NCBI RefSeq assembly: GCF_003953935.1
Contig: NZ_RXLQ01000005.1
Location: 1 to 64,000, forward strand
Source of the DNA: Massilia atriviolacea
GTDB lineage: Bacteria > Pseudomonadota > Gammaproteobacteria > Burkholderiales > Burkholderiaceae_D
DNA length: 64,000 nucleotides
Direction of reading: 5' to 3'
A program made the translations under genes and the position numbers. Below the pieces are notes generated by a model, which was not told the origin of the DNA, made no database searches, and was given only the letters and a program-made list of their open reading frames with translations. This document shows positions 8,852-17,534 of the stretch, piece after piece. The stretch's first letter is position 1; each line of letters begins with the position of its first letter.

Positions 8852-9784
8852 TTAACGCATCCCGGTGATGATCTGTTTCAGCTTGCCGGAATCGGCACAG
8901 AATGCCCGGATGCCTTCGGCCAGCTTTTCGGTCGCCATCGCATCTTCGTTCATCATGAAGCGGAAGGTCTTTTCGTCGATGGCCACCTTCTCGATCGACA
9001 CCGCTGACGCGCCCGGATTGAGCTTGCGCTCGACCGGCTCGTTGCTGTCGGCGAGCTTTTGCAGCAGTTCCGGGCTGATGGTGAGCAGGTCGCAGCCGGC
9101 CAGTTCGAGGATCTGCGAGGTATTGCGGAAGCTCGCGCCCATCACTTCGGTGGTGTAGCCGAACTTGCGGTAGTAGTTATAGATGCGCTTGACCGACTGC
9201 ACGCCCGGATCTTCGGCGCCGGTGTATTCAAGGTCGTTGGTCTTCTTGAACCAGTCGTAGATGCGGCCGACGAAGGGCGAAATGAGCTGCGCGCCCGCTT
9301 CGGCGCAGGCGATCGCCTGGGCCAGCGAAAACAGCAGCGTCATATTGCAGCGGATGCCTTCCTTTTGCAGGATCTCGGCGGCGCGGATGCCTTCCCAGGT
9401 CGAGGCGATCTTGATCAGGACGCGCTCGCGCCCCGCGCCGGCTTCTTCGTACAGGGCGATCAGTTCGCGGCCCTTGGCGACGGTGGCTTCGGTATCGAAG
9501 GACAGGCGCGCATCGATCTCGGTGGAGACGCGGCCCGGAATGATCTTGAGGATTTCCATGCCGAAGTCGACCAGCACGCGGTCGATCACGTCGCCGGTGG
9601 ACAGGTCGGGGAAGTCGCGCACGGCTTTTTCGAGCAGGGGCTTGTATTCGGGCTTTTGCACCGCCTTGAGGATCAGCGACGGATTGGTGGTCGCGTCGCG
9701 CGGCGTGTACTGTTTGATCGACTGGAAATCGCCGGTGTCGGCAACGACCTTGGTGAATTGCTTGAGTTGTTCGAGTTGGTTCAT
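8852..9784 (-). CDS. tal: Transaldolase
   Basis: Transfers a dihydroxyacetone unit between sedoheptulose-7-phosphate and glyceraldehyde-3-phosphate in the non-oxidative pentose phosphate pathway (cytosol). The protein has 310 residues, the TalB subfamily length. Conserved blocks are [13 protein letters not shown] near the N-terminus and [11 protein letters not shown], with Lys125 as the Schiff-base residue. [23 protein letters not shown] follows in two adjoining blocks. Together with hexR, zwf, pgi, edd, eda and rpiA in the same window it supplies sugar-phosphate interconversion. No HexR-like site was seen directly upstream. Confidence 0.96.
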   Translation of the reverse strand: MNQLEQLKQFTKVVADTGDFQSIKQYTPRDATTNPSLILKAVQKPEYKPLLEKAVRDFPDLSTGDVIDRVLVDFGMEILKIIPGRVSTEIDARLSFDTEATVAKGRELIALYEEAGAGRERVLIKIASTWEGIRAAEILQKEGIRCNMTLLFSLAQAIACAEAGAQLISPFVGRIYDWFKKTNDLEYTGAEDPGVQSVKRIYNYYRKFGYTTEVMGASFRNTSQILELAGCDLLTISPELLQKLADSNEPVERKLNPGASAVSIEKVAIDEKTFRFMMNEDAMATEKLAEGIRAFCADSGKLKQIITGMR

Positions 9785-9829
9785 GGTTGCGCTAGCGGGT
9801 GATTAGATCAAACCTTATTGTACAACCAT

Positions 9830-9950
9830 GGGGACCTCGAAAAACCTACTGCGCGGAGCAATTTTCGCCCTGCGATGCTCACCGTAGCTTCGTACGGCTC
9901 CGCCTCTCGGACGAAACTTGCACCGCTCGCGACGGTTTTTCGAGGTCCCC
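9830..9950. repeat. 121-bp long imperfect palindrome between tal and hexR
   Basis: The outer arms GGGGACCTCGAAAAACC (9830-9846) and GGTTTTTCGAGGTCCCC (9934-9950) are exact reverse complements. The inner arms also pair loosely (GGAGCAATTTTCGCCC against GGACGAAACTTGCACC). The apex is CCGTA-GCTTCG-TACGG, centred at about 9890. TGTACA occurs just outside both ends (9819 and 9953). RNA from either strand would form one long hairpin. It may be a REP/MITE-like element or an elaborate bidirectional terminator or processing site between tal and hexR. Confidence 0.85.
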
Positions 9951-9965
9951 CATGTACAGACTCGT

Positions 9966-10820
9966 CTATCCGATAAAGGAATCGAATTGCATGTCGAATT
10001 CCTGCAACGCTTTTTGGGCGTTCTGCATCTTCTTCCTGAATTCCGGCCCGCGCTGCAGGGCCAGGCCCACCGCCAGCACGTCGATCACCACCAGGTAGGC
10101 CAGGCGCGCCGAAATCGGGGTGTAGGGGTCGATATTGAACACCAGGTCGATCGGGATCAGCACCGTGGCCATGTCGGCCAGCGGGGTGCCCGAGGGCGCC
10201 AGCACGATCACATCGGCGCCGCCGCGGCGCGCCAGCTTGGCCGAACGCACCAGCGCCGAGTTGTTGCCGCGCTGGGAAATGGCCACCACCGCGTCGCCCG
10301 CGTGCAGCAGCGAGGCGGCGATGCTGTGGATGGCCGGATCGGCGTAGGCCACGGTCGGCACCCCGGAGCGGAAGAATTTGTGCTGGGCGTCGGTGGCGAC
10401 GATGCCGGACGTGCCCTGGCCGTAGAACTCGATCTTTTTCGCGCGCGACAGAATATCGAGCGCGCGCTGGACCGCCTCGGGATTGAGGTTGTTGCGCAGG
10501 TCGAGCAGGGTGTTGATCGAGCGGCTGCAGATCTTGTTGACCAGGTCCGCCGCCAGGTCGTCCTGGGTCGGCTGCTCGTTGGCGCCGGGCAGGGCCAGGG
10601 CCAGGCCCTGGGCCAGTTTGAGCTTGAATTCGTGCCAGCCGTCGTAGCCGAGGGTGCGGCAAAAGCGCACCACGGTCGGCTCGGACACCTGCGCGCTCTT
10701 GGCCAGCGCGGTGATGTTCTGGCTGACCGTGGCCGACGGCTGGTCGAGCACCGCCAGCGCGACCTTCTTCTCCGATTTGGAGAGCGAGTCGAGCTGGGTG
10801 CGGATGGAATCGAGCAGCAC
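9966..10820 (-). CDS. hexR: HexR-type RpiR-family regulator
   Basis: Transcriptional regulator with an N-terminal RpiR helix-turn-helix (SQNITALAKSAQVSEPTVVR) and a C-terminal SIS sugar-phosphate domain (YGQGTSGIVATDAQHKFF, VAISQRGNNSALVRSA). HexR proteins sense 2-keto-3-deoxy-6-phosphogluconate and control central carbon genes. I chose the GTG at 10820 (VLLDSIRTQLDSLSKSEK). It lies five bases after the zwf stop, has a GGAAG site, and gives the conserved HexR N-terminus. An ATG at 10865 would overlap zwf and has no ribosome site. The gene is co-transcribed with zwf. Predicted targets are the operator-like sites before zwf and edd. Confidence 0.88.
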   Translation of the reverse strand: MLLDSIRTQLDSLSKSEKKVALAVLDQPSATVSQNITALAKSAQVSEPTVVRFCRTLGYDGWHEFKLKLAQGLALALPGANEQPTQDDLAADLVNKICSRSINTLLDLRNNLNPEAVQRALDILSRAKKIEFYGQGTSGIVATDAQHKFFRSGVPTVAYADPAIHSIAASLLHAGDAVVAISQRGNNSALVRSAKLARRGGADVIVLAPSGTPLADMATVLIPIDLVFNIDPYTPISARLAYLVVIDVLAVGLALQRGPEFRKKMQNAQKALQEFDMQFDSFIG

Positions 10821-10824
10821 TGGC

Positions 10825-12291
10825 TCAGTCTTCCGGTAATGCTTCTTCGCGCCACTGCAAGCCATCGCGTCCGATCAGGGCGCTGGCCGCGGCAGGGCCC
10901 CAGGTGCCGGCGCTGTACGGAATCGGCACGCTGTCTTCCTGGTCCCAGTGGTCGAGAATCGGTTCGACCCATTCCCACGCCGCTTCCAGCTCGTCGCCGC
11001 GCATGAACAGGGTCAGTTGGCCGCGCAGCACGTCCAGCAGCAATCGCTCGTAGGCGTCCATGCGCGGGGTCTTGAACTGTTCGCGGAAATCGAGTTCGAG
11101 TTCGGCCTGTTTCAGGCGCATGCTGTCGCCCGGGGTCTTGGCCATCAGGTTCATCGACAGGCCTTCGTCCGGCTGCAGGCGGATCACCAGGCTGTTGGGC
11201 TGGAAGCTGCTGGTCGGCTGGTTGAAGATCGAGTGCGGAATCTGCTTGAAGCGCACCACGATTTCGGCCAGGCCGTCGGCCATGCGCTTGCCGGTGCGCA
11301 GATAGAAGGGCACGCCGGCCCAGCGCCAGGTGTCGATTTCGGCCTTGATGGCGACGAACGTCTCGGTGCGCGACTGCTCCGGCGCGTCCGGTTCGTCGCG
11401 GTAGCTCGGCACCGCCTTGCCGTCCACATGGCCGGCGCGGTACTGGCCGCGCACGATGTTCTGCGCCAGCGTGGTCGGGGTGAATCGCTTGAGGGAGCGC
11501 AGCACCTGCAGCTTGGCGTCGCGCACGGCGTCGGGAGCGATCGAGGTGGGCGGTTCCATGGCGACGATGCACAGCAGTTGCAGCAGGTGGTTCTGCAGCA
11601 TGTCGCGCAGGGCGCCGGAGGTGTCGTAGTAACCCATGCGGTTGCCCACGCCGATTTTTTCGGCGATGGTGATCTGCACGTCCGAGATCCATTCGCGGCG
11701 CCACAGCGGCTCGAACAGGATGTTCCCGAAGCGCAGGGCCAGCAGGTTCTGCACGGTCTCCTTGCCGAGGTAGTGGTCGATCCGGTAGATCTGCGATTCG
11801 GCGAACACCTTGCCGACTTCGGCGTTGATCTGCTTGGCCGATTCCAGGTCGCGCCCGAGCGGCTTTTCGAGCACCACGCGCGAGTTGGCGGTAGCCAGGC
11901 CGGCGCTGGAGAGGTTGTCGCAGATCTGCGCGAACAGGTGCGGCGGGGTGGCGAGGTAATACACGCGGGTGATCTTGTCGTCGGTGCGCAGGGCGTCGAC
12001 CAGGGCGCCGTAGGTGGCCGCGTCGGTGGCGTTGAGCGAGACGTAGACGATGCGCTTGACGAACTTGGCCCAGCCTTCCTCGACCAGCTTTTTCACGTGC
12101 GGTTTGGCGGTGCTCTCGACCGTTTGCAGGAATTCCTCTTGCGAGATGTCGTTGCGGCCGACGCAGATGATGCGCGCGGTCTGGGGCAGGTCGTTGGCGA
12201 CATCGCGCGCGTACATCGCGGGGAGCAGCTTGCGCATCGACAGATCGCCGCTGCCGCCAAAAAGAACGAGGTCAAAATCGGTAAGAGCCAT
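10825..12291 (-). CDS. zwf: Glucose-6-phosphate 1-dehydrogenase
   Basis: Oxidises glucose-6-phosphate to 6-phosphogluconolactone with NAD(P)+, feeding the Entner-Doudoroff and pentose phosphate routes. The protein has 488 residues, normal for bacterial Zwf. The nucleotide-binding motif LFGGSGDLSMRKLLPA is at the N-terminus and the active-site signature RIDHYLGKETVQNLLALRFGN appears in mid-protein. The start MALTDFDLVLFGG at 12291 is preferred over an upstream in-frame codon because it matches the family N-terminus. hexR follows after five bases, so enzyme and regulator share a transcript. A HexR-like operator lies about 105 bases upstream. Confidence 0.96.
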   Translation of the reverse strand: MALTDFDLVLFGGSGDLSMRKLLPAMYARDVANDLPQTARIICVGRNDISQEEFLQTVESTAKPHVKKLVEEGWAKFVKRIVYVSLNATDAATYGALVDALRTDDKITRVYYLATPPHLFAQICDNLSSAGLATANSRVVLEKPLGRDLESAKQINAEVGKVFAESQIYRIDHYLGKETVQNLLALRFGNILFEPLWRREWISDVQITIAEKIGVGNRMGYYDTSGALRDMLQNHLLQLLCIVAMEPPTSIAPDAVRDAKLQVLRSLKRFTPTTLAQNIVRGQYRAGHVDGKAVPSYRDEPDAPEQSRTETFVAIKAEIDTWRWAGVPFYLRTGKRMADGLAEIVVRFKQIPHSIFNQPTSSFQPNSLVIRLQPDEGLSMNLMAKTPGDSMRLKQAELELDFREQFKTPRMDAYERLLLDVLRGQLTLFMRGDELEAAWEWVEPILDHWDQEDSVPIPYSAGTWGPAAASALIGRDGLQWREEALPED

Positions 12292-12396
12292 AAGTATGTG
12301 ATCGCAGAAAGTAGGGGGCCGGATGATGATGCCGCTAGTTGCCGCCGGCTGGCGCACGCATGGGAGCGCAAGCAGGATGGGTCGTCAAGCTGGTTG

Positions 12397-12411
12397 TGTA
12401 AATTTACTACA
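12397..12411. promoter_or_regulatory. Candidate HexR operator upstream of zwf
   Basis: TGTAAATTTACTACA agrees with the HexR-type palindrome TGTARTnnnAYTACA at all but one of the defined positions. It lies about 105 bases before the zwf start in the 300-base gap between zwf and the divergent secreted-protein gene. This suggests zwf-hexR is autoregulated. Confidence 0.6.
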
Positions 12412-12429
12412 TATATAGGGTGTTCGCAA

Positions 12430-12444
12430 GAAATTTTACTACGA
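12430..12444. promoter_or_regulatory. Weaker second HexR-like half site upstream of zwf
   Basis: GAAATTTTACTACGA carries one good half site (ACTAC). It shares GAAATTTTACTAC with the site before edd read on the other strand. The other half is degenerate. It is 18 bases beyond the main zwf operator, so it may be an auxiliary site. The rest of the 12292-12590 gap shows only the ribosome site of the next gene. Confidence 0.35.
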
Positions 12445-12590
12445 AGTGCGCGATCGGCGCCGGGCGCGGATTGTTGAGTATGCCTCTTCGAAAACATAAG
12501 GATGCCGCAAGGTCGGGGATCGGTGCGCTGATACCCTTTTCGAGAGCATGGCCTTATCCGAGGCCGATGCCATTTTCGGAGGATTCCATC

Positions 12591-13622
12591 ATGCAATCAA
12601 TCCACCCACGGACGGCCGCGCTGGCCGTCCTGCTGGCCGCCTCGGGCGGCGGCGCAGTCGCCCAGGACGATCACGAGCATGCAGGTTTCTGCGCGCCGGC
12701 GACCAAGGCCACCCCCGTCCTGAGCACCAGCGATTTCGATGGCGACGGCAAGGTGACGCGCCAGGATCTGCGCCTGCTCCGGCAGCAGGTGGCCTTGCGC
12801 CGGTATATCGCCTTCTTCGACCGCAACGCCGATCATGTCCTCGACCGCAAGGATATCGCGATCGCGATCGCCGAAGCCGGATCGCCCAGCACGCAACTCG
12901 ACCGCCAGCTGGCCGCCGCGTATCACGCAACGAAGGCCTACCGCAACATCCGCAGCGCTATCCGCGCCGGTTTCGTGCCCTGGACGCCGTCCTTCCACGG
13001 GCACGGCACGCATTGGGTCCAGCGTCCGGAAAAAGGGTCGCTCGGCTACGCGTTCGACGCCGGCGCGCCGGAAGGGCTGAATTACGATGCCAAGGGCCGC
13101 CTGTGGGCCGTGTTCTACTATTCCGGCCCGTCGCCGACCCGCTTGAATGGGGAAAAATATCCGCCGGGGGACAGTTTCATCCCGTTCGCGCACTTGTATG
13201 GCGAGGGATTTGCCGGCGAGACGGACGTCTGGCACCATCACAACGGCGTCTGCTTCACGGGGCTGAACTACGAACGTCCCACCCTGGATGCGGACAAGCT
13301 GTCGTTCCGGCAGTCGCTGAGCCCAAGCCAGTGCCTGCCGGCGAGCGCTGTCGCCAAGGGCTTGCCGGTCGCGCCCAACGTCAAGTGGACGCCGCAATTC
13401 CACATGCTGCATGCCTGGATCTACGAGCTGAATCGCTGCGGCACCTTTGCGCACGCGCACCCGGACCTGGCGCCCGCTTATCCGCCGCTGGAAAGCACCT
13501 TGCCGACGCCGGACGTCGATCCGCAGGATCCGCATCCGGCCTACCCGTTTGCCAGAGGAACCATGTGCGCCTGGCTCGGGGAACTCGGCCAGGTGCCGGC
13601 CTTCTGCACGCAGCAGAAGTGA
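12591..13622 (+). CDS. Secreted protein with paired calcium-binding (EF-hand/dockerin-like) loops
   Basis: Exported protein of 343 residues, function unrecognised. A signal peptide (TAALAVLLAASGGGAVAQ) is followed by two Ca-loop motifs. DFDGDGKVTRQD is at residues 48-59 and DRNADHVLDRKD at 77-88. Their acidic spacing and following DL/DI recall EF-hands or a dockerin pair. The remainder is rich in Trp, His and Pro (FHGHGTHWVQRPEKG, ETDVWHHHNGVCFTGLNYER, HMLHAWIYELNRCGTFAHAHPD) and contains several Cys. A strong GGAGGA site seven bases before the ATG at 12591 fixes the start. It stands alone between zwf and the convergent kinase gene. Confidence 0.75.
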   Translation: MQSIHPRTAALAVLLAASGGGAVAQDDHEHAGFCAPATKATPVLSTSDFDGDGKVTRQDLRLLRQQVALRRYIAFFDRNADHVLDRKDIAIAIAEAGSPSTQLDRQLAAAYHATKAYRNIRSAIRAGFVPWTPSFHGHGTHWVQRPEKGSLGYAFDAGAPEGLNYDAKGRLWAVFYYSGPSPTRLNGEKYPPGDSFIPFAHLYGEGFAGETDVWHHHNGVCFTGLNYERPTLDADKLSFRQSLSPSQCLPASAVAKGLPVAPNVKWTPQFHMLHAWIYELNRCGTFAHAHPDLAPAYPPLESTLPTPDVDPQDPHPAYPFARGTMCAWLGELGQVPAFCTQQK

Positions 13623-13649
13623 GGCGGGTCGCTTGCGCGGTGTGCCCGC

Positions 13650-14873
13650 TCAGCTCAAAGGCAGGCGGATCGTAAACGTGGTCCCCTTGTCCTTGCCCGC
13701 ACTGGCCACCGACAGCGAGCCGCCGTGCAGCTCCACCAGGTGGCGCGCGATGTACAGGCCCAGGCCCAGCCCCGCCGCATTCGCGTGGCGCTGCAGGTTG
13801 AAGGCCCCGAAGACGTGCGGCAGGTCGTCCGCCGCGATGCCCTGGCCGGAATCGGCGACCGCGATTTCCACCTGCTCCGCACCCTGGCTGATCGCCACGC
13901 GGATGGAGCCGCCGCGCGGCGTGAACTTGATCGCATTGAACAGCAGGTTCCACAGCACCTGCTGCAGGCGCCGTCCGTCGGCCTCCAGCCGCACGCGGTC
14001 GCCGTAGTCGACCGGCGTGACCGCCAGCATGATCTCCTTTTCGCTGGCGCTGCCTTCCACCGTCGACAAGGCGTCGCGCAGCACCTGTCCCAGCGCCACC
14101 GGCGTGCGGGTAATCGACATTTGCCCGGTCAGGGTGCGCGCGGCGTCGATCAGGTCGTCGATCATGGCCGCTTCCTGGCCGACGTGCACGCGCATCGCCA
14201 TCAAGCCGCTTTCCACCTTCGGCGGCAGGTCGCTCACGGTTTTCAGCAGCACTTCGATGCGCATCGACAGCGCCGACAGCGGCGTGCGCATCTCGTGCGA
14301 CACGGTCGCGAGGAACAGGTCGCGCGCGCGGTTGACGCGATTGAGTTCCTCGATGTTTTCGCGCTGGCGGTCGATCGACCCGGCCATGGTTTGCAGCAGC
14401 GCGCCGTAGGTCGCCAGGCGCGCCTCGGAGACAGGCGACTCCAGCCGCACTTCGCTCCACAGCAGATTGCCCGACACGCCCACCTGCGCGCCGATCGCCT
14501 CGCAGGCCATCGGCGAACTGAAGTCGTTGAAGCGCCAGCCGTACACCAGCACCCCGTACACCTGGCCGAACTGGGTCAAGGCCAGGCTGCACACGCGCAT
14601 GCCGTGAAAGCCGCTTTCTTCGGCGCTCTGGCCGGCGAACACGCGCGCGGCGATGCGTTTTTCCAGCGCTGTGCCGGGGCCGTCGTCGTTCCACAGGGTC
14701 GAGGCGGACAGCACGCGCGCGGTGGACGAGGCCACCAGCGGGCCGACCTGGCGCCAGCCGCGCACATCGTACAGCGAGACCGTCAGGCCGCTGGCCTGCG
14801 AAAACTGGGTCAGCGGCGTGACCCATTCGTCCCAGTCGATGCCGGCATCGCTGGCGACGGCGAGATTGATCAT
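13650..14873 (-). CDS. Soluble sensor histidine kinase paired with KaiC-like ATPase
   Basis: Histidine kinase of 407 residues without membrane segments or signal peptide. The N-terminal 150 residues look like a GAF-type sensory region. The dimerisation/phosphoacceptor helix carries LATVSHEMRTPLSALS with His193. The ATPase domain shows NLLFNAIKFTPRGGS (N box), DSGQGI (G1) and AAGLGLGLYIARHLV (G2). Its ATG overlaps the stop of the KaiC-like gene by four bases (ATGA), so the two are co-translated and probably partners. No response regulator is adjacent; the target is unknown. Confidence 0.9.
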   Translation of the reverse strand: MINLAVASDAGIDWDEWVTPLTQFSQASGLTVSLYDVRGWRQVGPLVASSTARVLSASTLWNDDGPGTALEKRIAARVFAGQSAEESGFHGMRVCSLALTQFGQVYGVLVYGWRFNDFSSPMACEAIGAQVGVSGNLLWSEVRLESPVSEARLATYGALLQTMAGSIDRQRENIEELNRVNRARDLFLATVSHEMRTPLSALSMRIEVLLKTVSDLPPKVESGLMAMRVHVGQEAAMIDDLIDAARTLTGQMSITRTPVALGQVLRDALSTVEGSASEKEIMLAVTPVDYGDRVRLEADGRRLQQVLWNLLFNAIKFTPRGGSIRVAISQGAEQVEIAVADSGQGIAADDLPHVFGAFNLQRHANAAGLGLGLYIARHLVELHGGSLSVASAGKDKGTTFTIRLPLS

Positions 14874-16426
14874 GCCGGATTGTCGGTCGGGAGGTCGACC
14901 GAGTCGGGCAGCGGCGTGCCGTGCGTTACCGCGTCTTCGATCAAGGGACTCTGGCGCGAGGGCGAGCGCGAAAGCAGGCCGTAATACGAGGAGAACGGCA
15001 ACTGCGGCACCACGCCGGCCGGATCGGCGTGGCCGCCTTCTTCGTCGAGCAGCTGCAGGCCGCCTTCGGCGATCACGTATTCGCGCGTGATCTGGCGATT
15101 GCGGCTGCCGCGCACCTTGGGCACGGCGATCGCGCGCCGCAGCACGGTCGAGATTTCGACGTAGTTGAGCAGGATGATGTTGTCGACCAGGTGGGAACCC
15201 TTGAGTTCTTCGCTGATCTGCGAAATGCCGAGCAGCTCCGGGCTTTCGTAGTTGAAGATGATGGTCGCCAGCCGGTTCTTGAAGAAGGTCGCCAGCGCGT
15301 ACAGGTAGTCGGCCACCTCGGTGGGGCTGGTCATTTCGTACACCGCGCAGGAGTCGAACACCACGCAGTCGATGCCTTTTTCCTCGACCAGCTTGATGAT
15401 GCGGTCGAAGTGGATGTCGAGTTCGAGTTCGAGCGGGGATTCGTAGTGGATGAACAGGTCGCCGCTGTCGATCAGTCTGGCCAGGTCGAAACCGAGGGTG
15501 GCGGCATTGCGGATCAACTGGCGCGGGTGTTCGTCCAGGCTGACCAGCAGCGTCTTGTGGCCGGTGCCGATGGCCGCCGTGAGGAACTGCACGCTGAACA
15601 CCGTCTTGCCGGTGCCCGAGATGCCGCTGACCATGGTGACCGAACCGGCGTACAGGCCGCCGTCCATCATGTCGTCGATGGCCTTGGAGCCGGTCGAGAC
15701 GCGCTGGTCCGAGGTTTGCTGGTCGTTCAGGCTGATCGGGCGCGACTGCGCGCGGCGGTACACATGCACCCCGCGTCCGCCTTCGATGCGCATGGTGTGG
15801 CTGCCGGCGATGAAGTCCTGGCCGCGCGACTTGAGCACCGTCAGGCGGCGCGTGACGCGGCGGCGCTGTTCTTCGCGCGTGAGAGAGACGATGGTGTCGA
15901 ACACGAAGCGCTCGTGCGAGGGCACCGCGCCCAGGCTTTCGTCGCGTTCGGCCGTGACCATGGTGGTCACGCCCATGCGCGCCAGGCCTTCGATCAGCAG
16001 GTGCACGTCTTCGCGGAACGGCTTGTCGTGCACTTCGGCGTAAAGACGCATGGGGGTCAGGCCGTCGATCAGCAGGCGCTTGGCGCCGATCGACTTGAGG
16101 GCGTCGGCAAAGGCGCCGTCGGCGTTGCGGAATTCGCTCAGCAGCACGGCGGGGCTGGTCTGGATCACCTTGATCTTGCCGTCGTCGATCAGGCCTTGCA
16201 GGTCCCAGTTGAAGCCGGCGGCGTCGCGCAGCAGCTTGGCCGTATCGAGTTCGAAGGAGACGATGGCGCCGGGCTCGTCGTACAGGGCCGCCCCCGCATA
16301 GATGAAACCGAGCCCGAGCGTGGTCTTGCCGGTGCCGGGCGCGCCTTCCACGATCAGGTTGTTGCCTCGAGGGATGCCGCCGAGGAGGATTTCATCAAGT
16401 CCGGTGATGCCTGTTTTGACCAGCAT
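14870..16426 (-). CDS. KaiC-like double RecA-domain ATPase
   Basis: Protein of 518 residues with two KaiC/RecA domains. Walker A motifs are GAPGTGKTT (28-36) and GISGTGKTV (268-276). KaiC family blocks include VKTGITGLDEILLGGIPRG at the N-terminus, LKGSHLVDNIILLNYVEI, and PKVRGSRNRQITREYVI near the end of domain 2. By eye against cyanobacterial KaiC, Ser431 is kept (Ser411) but Thr432 is His. The first catalytic Glu is kept in domain 1 (SFEL) but is Asp in domain 2 (SLDEH). A C-terminal tail of about 55 residues follows. The ATG at 16426 has an AAAGGAAG site. Role unknown; not evidence of a clock, since kaiA and kaiB are not seen here. Confidence 0.9.
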   Translation of the reverse strand: MLVKTGITGLDEILLGGIPRGNNLIVEGAPGTGKTTLGLGFIYAGAALYDEPGAIVSFELDTAKLLRDAAGFNWDLQGLIDDGKIKVIQTSPAVLLSEFRNADGAFADALKSIGAKRLLIDGLTPMRLYAEVHDKPFREDVHLLIEGLARMGVTTMVTAERDESLGAVPSHERFVFDTIVSLTREEQRRRVTRRLTVLKSRGQDFIAGSHTMRIEGGRGVHVYRRAQSRPISLNDQQTSDQRVSTGSKAIDDMMDGGLYAGSVTMVSGISGTGKTVFSVQFLTAAIGTGHKTLLVSLDEHPRQLIRNAATLGFDLARLIDSGDLFIHYESPLELELDIHFDRIIKLVEEKGIDCVVFDSCAVYEMTSPTEVADYLYALATFFKNRLATIIFNYESPELLGISQISEELKGSHLVDNIILLNYVEISTVLRRAIAVPKVRGSRNRQITREYVIAEGGLQLLDEEGGHADPAGVVPQLPFSSYYGLLSRSPSRQSPLIEDAVTHGTPLPDSVDLPTDNPA

Positions 16427-16594
16427 GTTCAAGTGACTTCCTTTAGTGTGTTTTTGCATTCTTAATTGCACGCTAGTTTATCACCGGGCATGGAATCGAA
16501 TCAGCACAACTGGCATTTTGGCGTGCACCGTTGTTAGCAGGTATATTACTCAGCGGAATCGATGCCTCGATAACGACTAACCGACGGGATGGAT

Positions 16595-17338
16595 ATGAAA
16601 TACTTGGTCATGGCGGCACTGCTGGTTGCCGGTCCGGCGCGTGCCGGCGGGTTCGACGACATGAAGACGGCGCTCGGGCTGTTGCAGGGGCAGGGGACCT
16701 TGCGCGCCGCGTATGAGGCGCGCGAGACGCGCACGGAGTTCGACGCCAAGCCGCTCAAGGGGCCGGAAACGGTGATGGCGGCGGCGCAGGTGGAGGACGA
16801 TCCGTCCGGGCTGGAAATCCGCTGGGACCGCGGCCTGCTCAAGCGCGCGTCCGAGGAATCGAGCGTGGCGAAGGGGGCCAGGCGCAAACAGGCGCTGTCG
16901 CAACTGGTGGGGTCGAGTTCCGCGCCGCGCCTGGCGATGGCGATCAATCATGCGCCGCGTTTGCTGCAGTCGCTGGCGATCGCGCAGTTCAAGTCGGAGC
17001 GTGCCGATACCTACCAGGGCAAGCCGGCCAGGCTGGTGGAAGTGGTGATGACGCCGCAGGAGGAGGTGAACCAGAACGTCAGCATCAAGGAGAACACCAT
17101 CAATGCGCACTTCTGGCTGGGAGCGGACGGGGTGCCGCTGGGGGCCGTGACGACGCATACGATCAAGGCCAAGTTCATGGTGTTCATGTCGTACGAGAAG
17201 ACCACGAAGGAAGAATATACCTTTGGGGTGGTGAATAACCGGCTGGTGGTGCTCAAGCGCGAGATGCAGGGGAAGGAGAAGGGGCCGGGGACGGATAACG
17301 AGTTCAAGAACTTGTATACGGTGACGCCGAAGTTGTAG
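16595..17338 (+). CDS. Exported protein of unknown function
   Basis: Predicted periplasmic protein of 247 residues. The signal peptide MKYLVMAALLVAGPARAGG is followed by a mixed helix/strand protein without a family I recognise. Notable stretches are YQGKPARLVEVVMTPQEEV, then AHFWLGADGVPLGAVTTHTI and TTKEEYTFGVVNNRLVVLKR. These read like a beta-rich barrel or lipid-binding fold. An ATG six bases earlier (16589) is possible, but 16595 gives the better signal peptide and has GGGATGG in front. The gene is monocistronic and ended by a strong hairpin. Confidence 0.7.
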   Translation: MKYLVMAALLVAGPARAGGFDDMKTALGLLQGQGTLRAAYEARETRTEFDAKPLKGPETVMAAAQVEDDPSGLEIRWDRGLLKRASEESSVAKGARRKQALSQLVGSSSAPRLAMAINHAPRLLQSLAIAQFKSERADTYQGKPARLVEVVMTPQEEVNQNVSIKENTINAHFWLGADGVPLGAVTTHTIKAKFMVFMSYEKTTKEEYTFGVVNNRLVVLKREMQGKEKGPGTDNEFKNLYTVTPKL

Positions 17339-17395
17339 CGGCGGAGGGAACTGTTGGCCTGGATGTAGACGCAGCAGCTGCCATCGCTGACCTCA

Positions 17396-17431
17396 AAACC
17401 GTCTTCCCCGCCTGCGCGGGGAAGACGGTTT
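17396..17431. terminator. Strong hairpin terminator between converging genes
   Basis: A perfect 16-bp stem, AAACCGTCTTCCCCGC / GCGGGGAAGACGGTTT, with a four-base loop. It lies between the exported-protein gene and the convergent lactonase gene, and the A-run before and T-run after allow it to work in both directions. Confidence 0.75.
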
Positions 17432-17440
17432 ACGGTACGC

Positions 17441-17503
17441 GGTTTGCAGGCTAGCGCTACTTCGGTTTGCGAACTAGCGCTACTTCGGTTTGCGAGCTGA
17501 AGG
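17441..17503. repeat. 23-bp tandem repeat, about 2.7 copies
   Basis: Units beginning GGTTTGCAGGCTAGCGCTAC (17441) and GGTTTGCGAACTAGCGCTAC (17464) are followed by a partial third copy. It lies just after the bidirectional terminator and before the end of the lactonase gene. No coding or regulatory role is evident. Confidence 0.6.
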
Positions 17504-17534
17504 TACGCGGTTGACGAGCCAAAGATGCTTGGCA

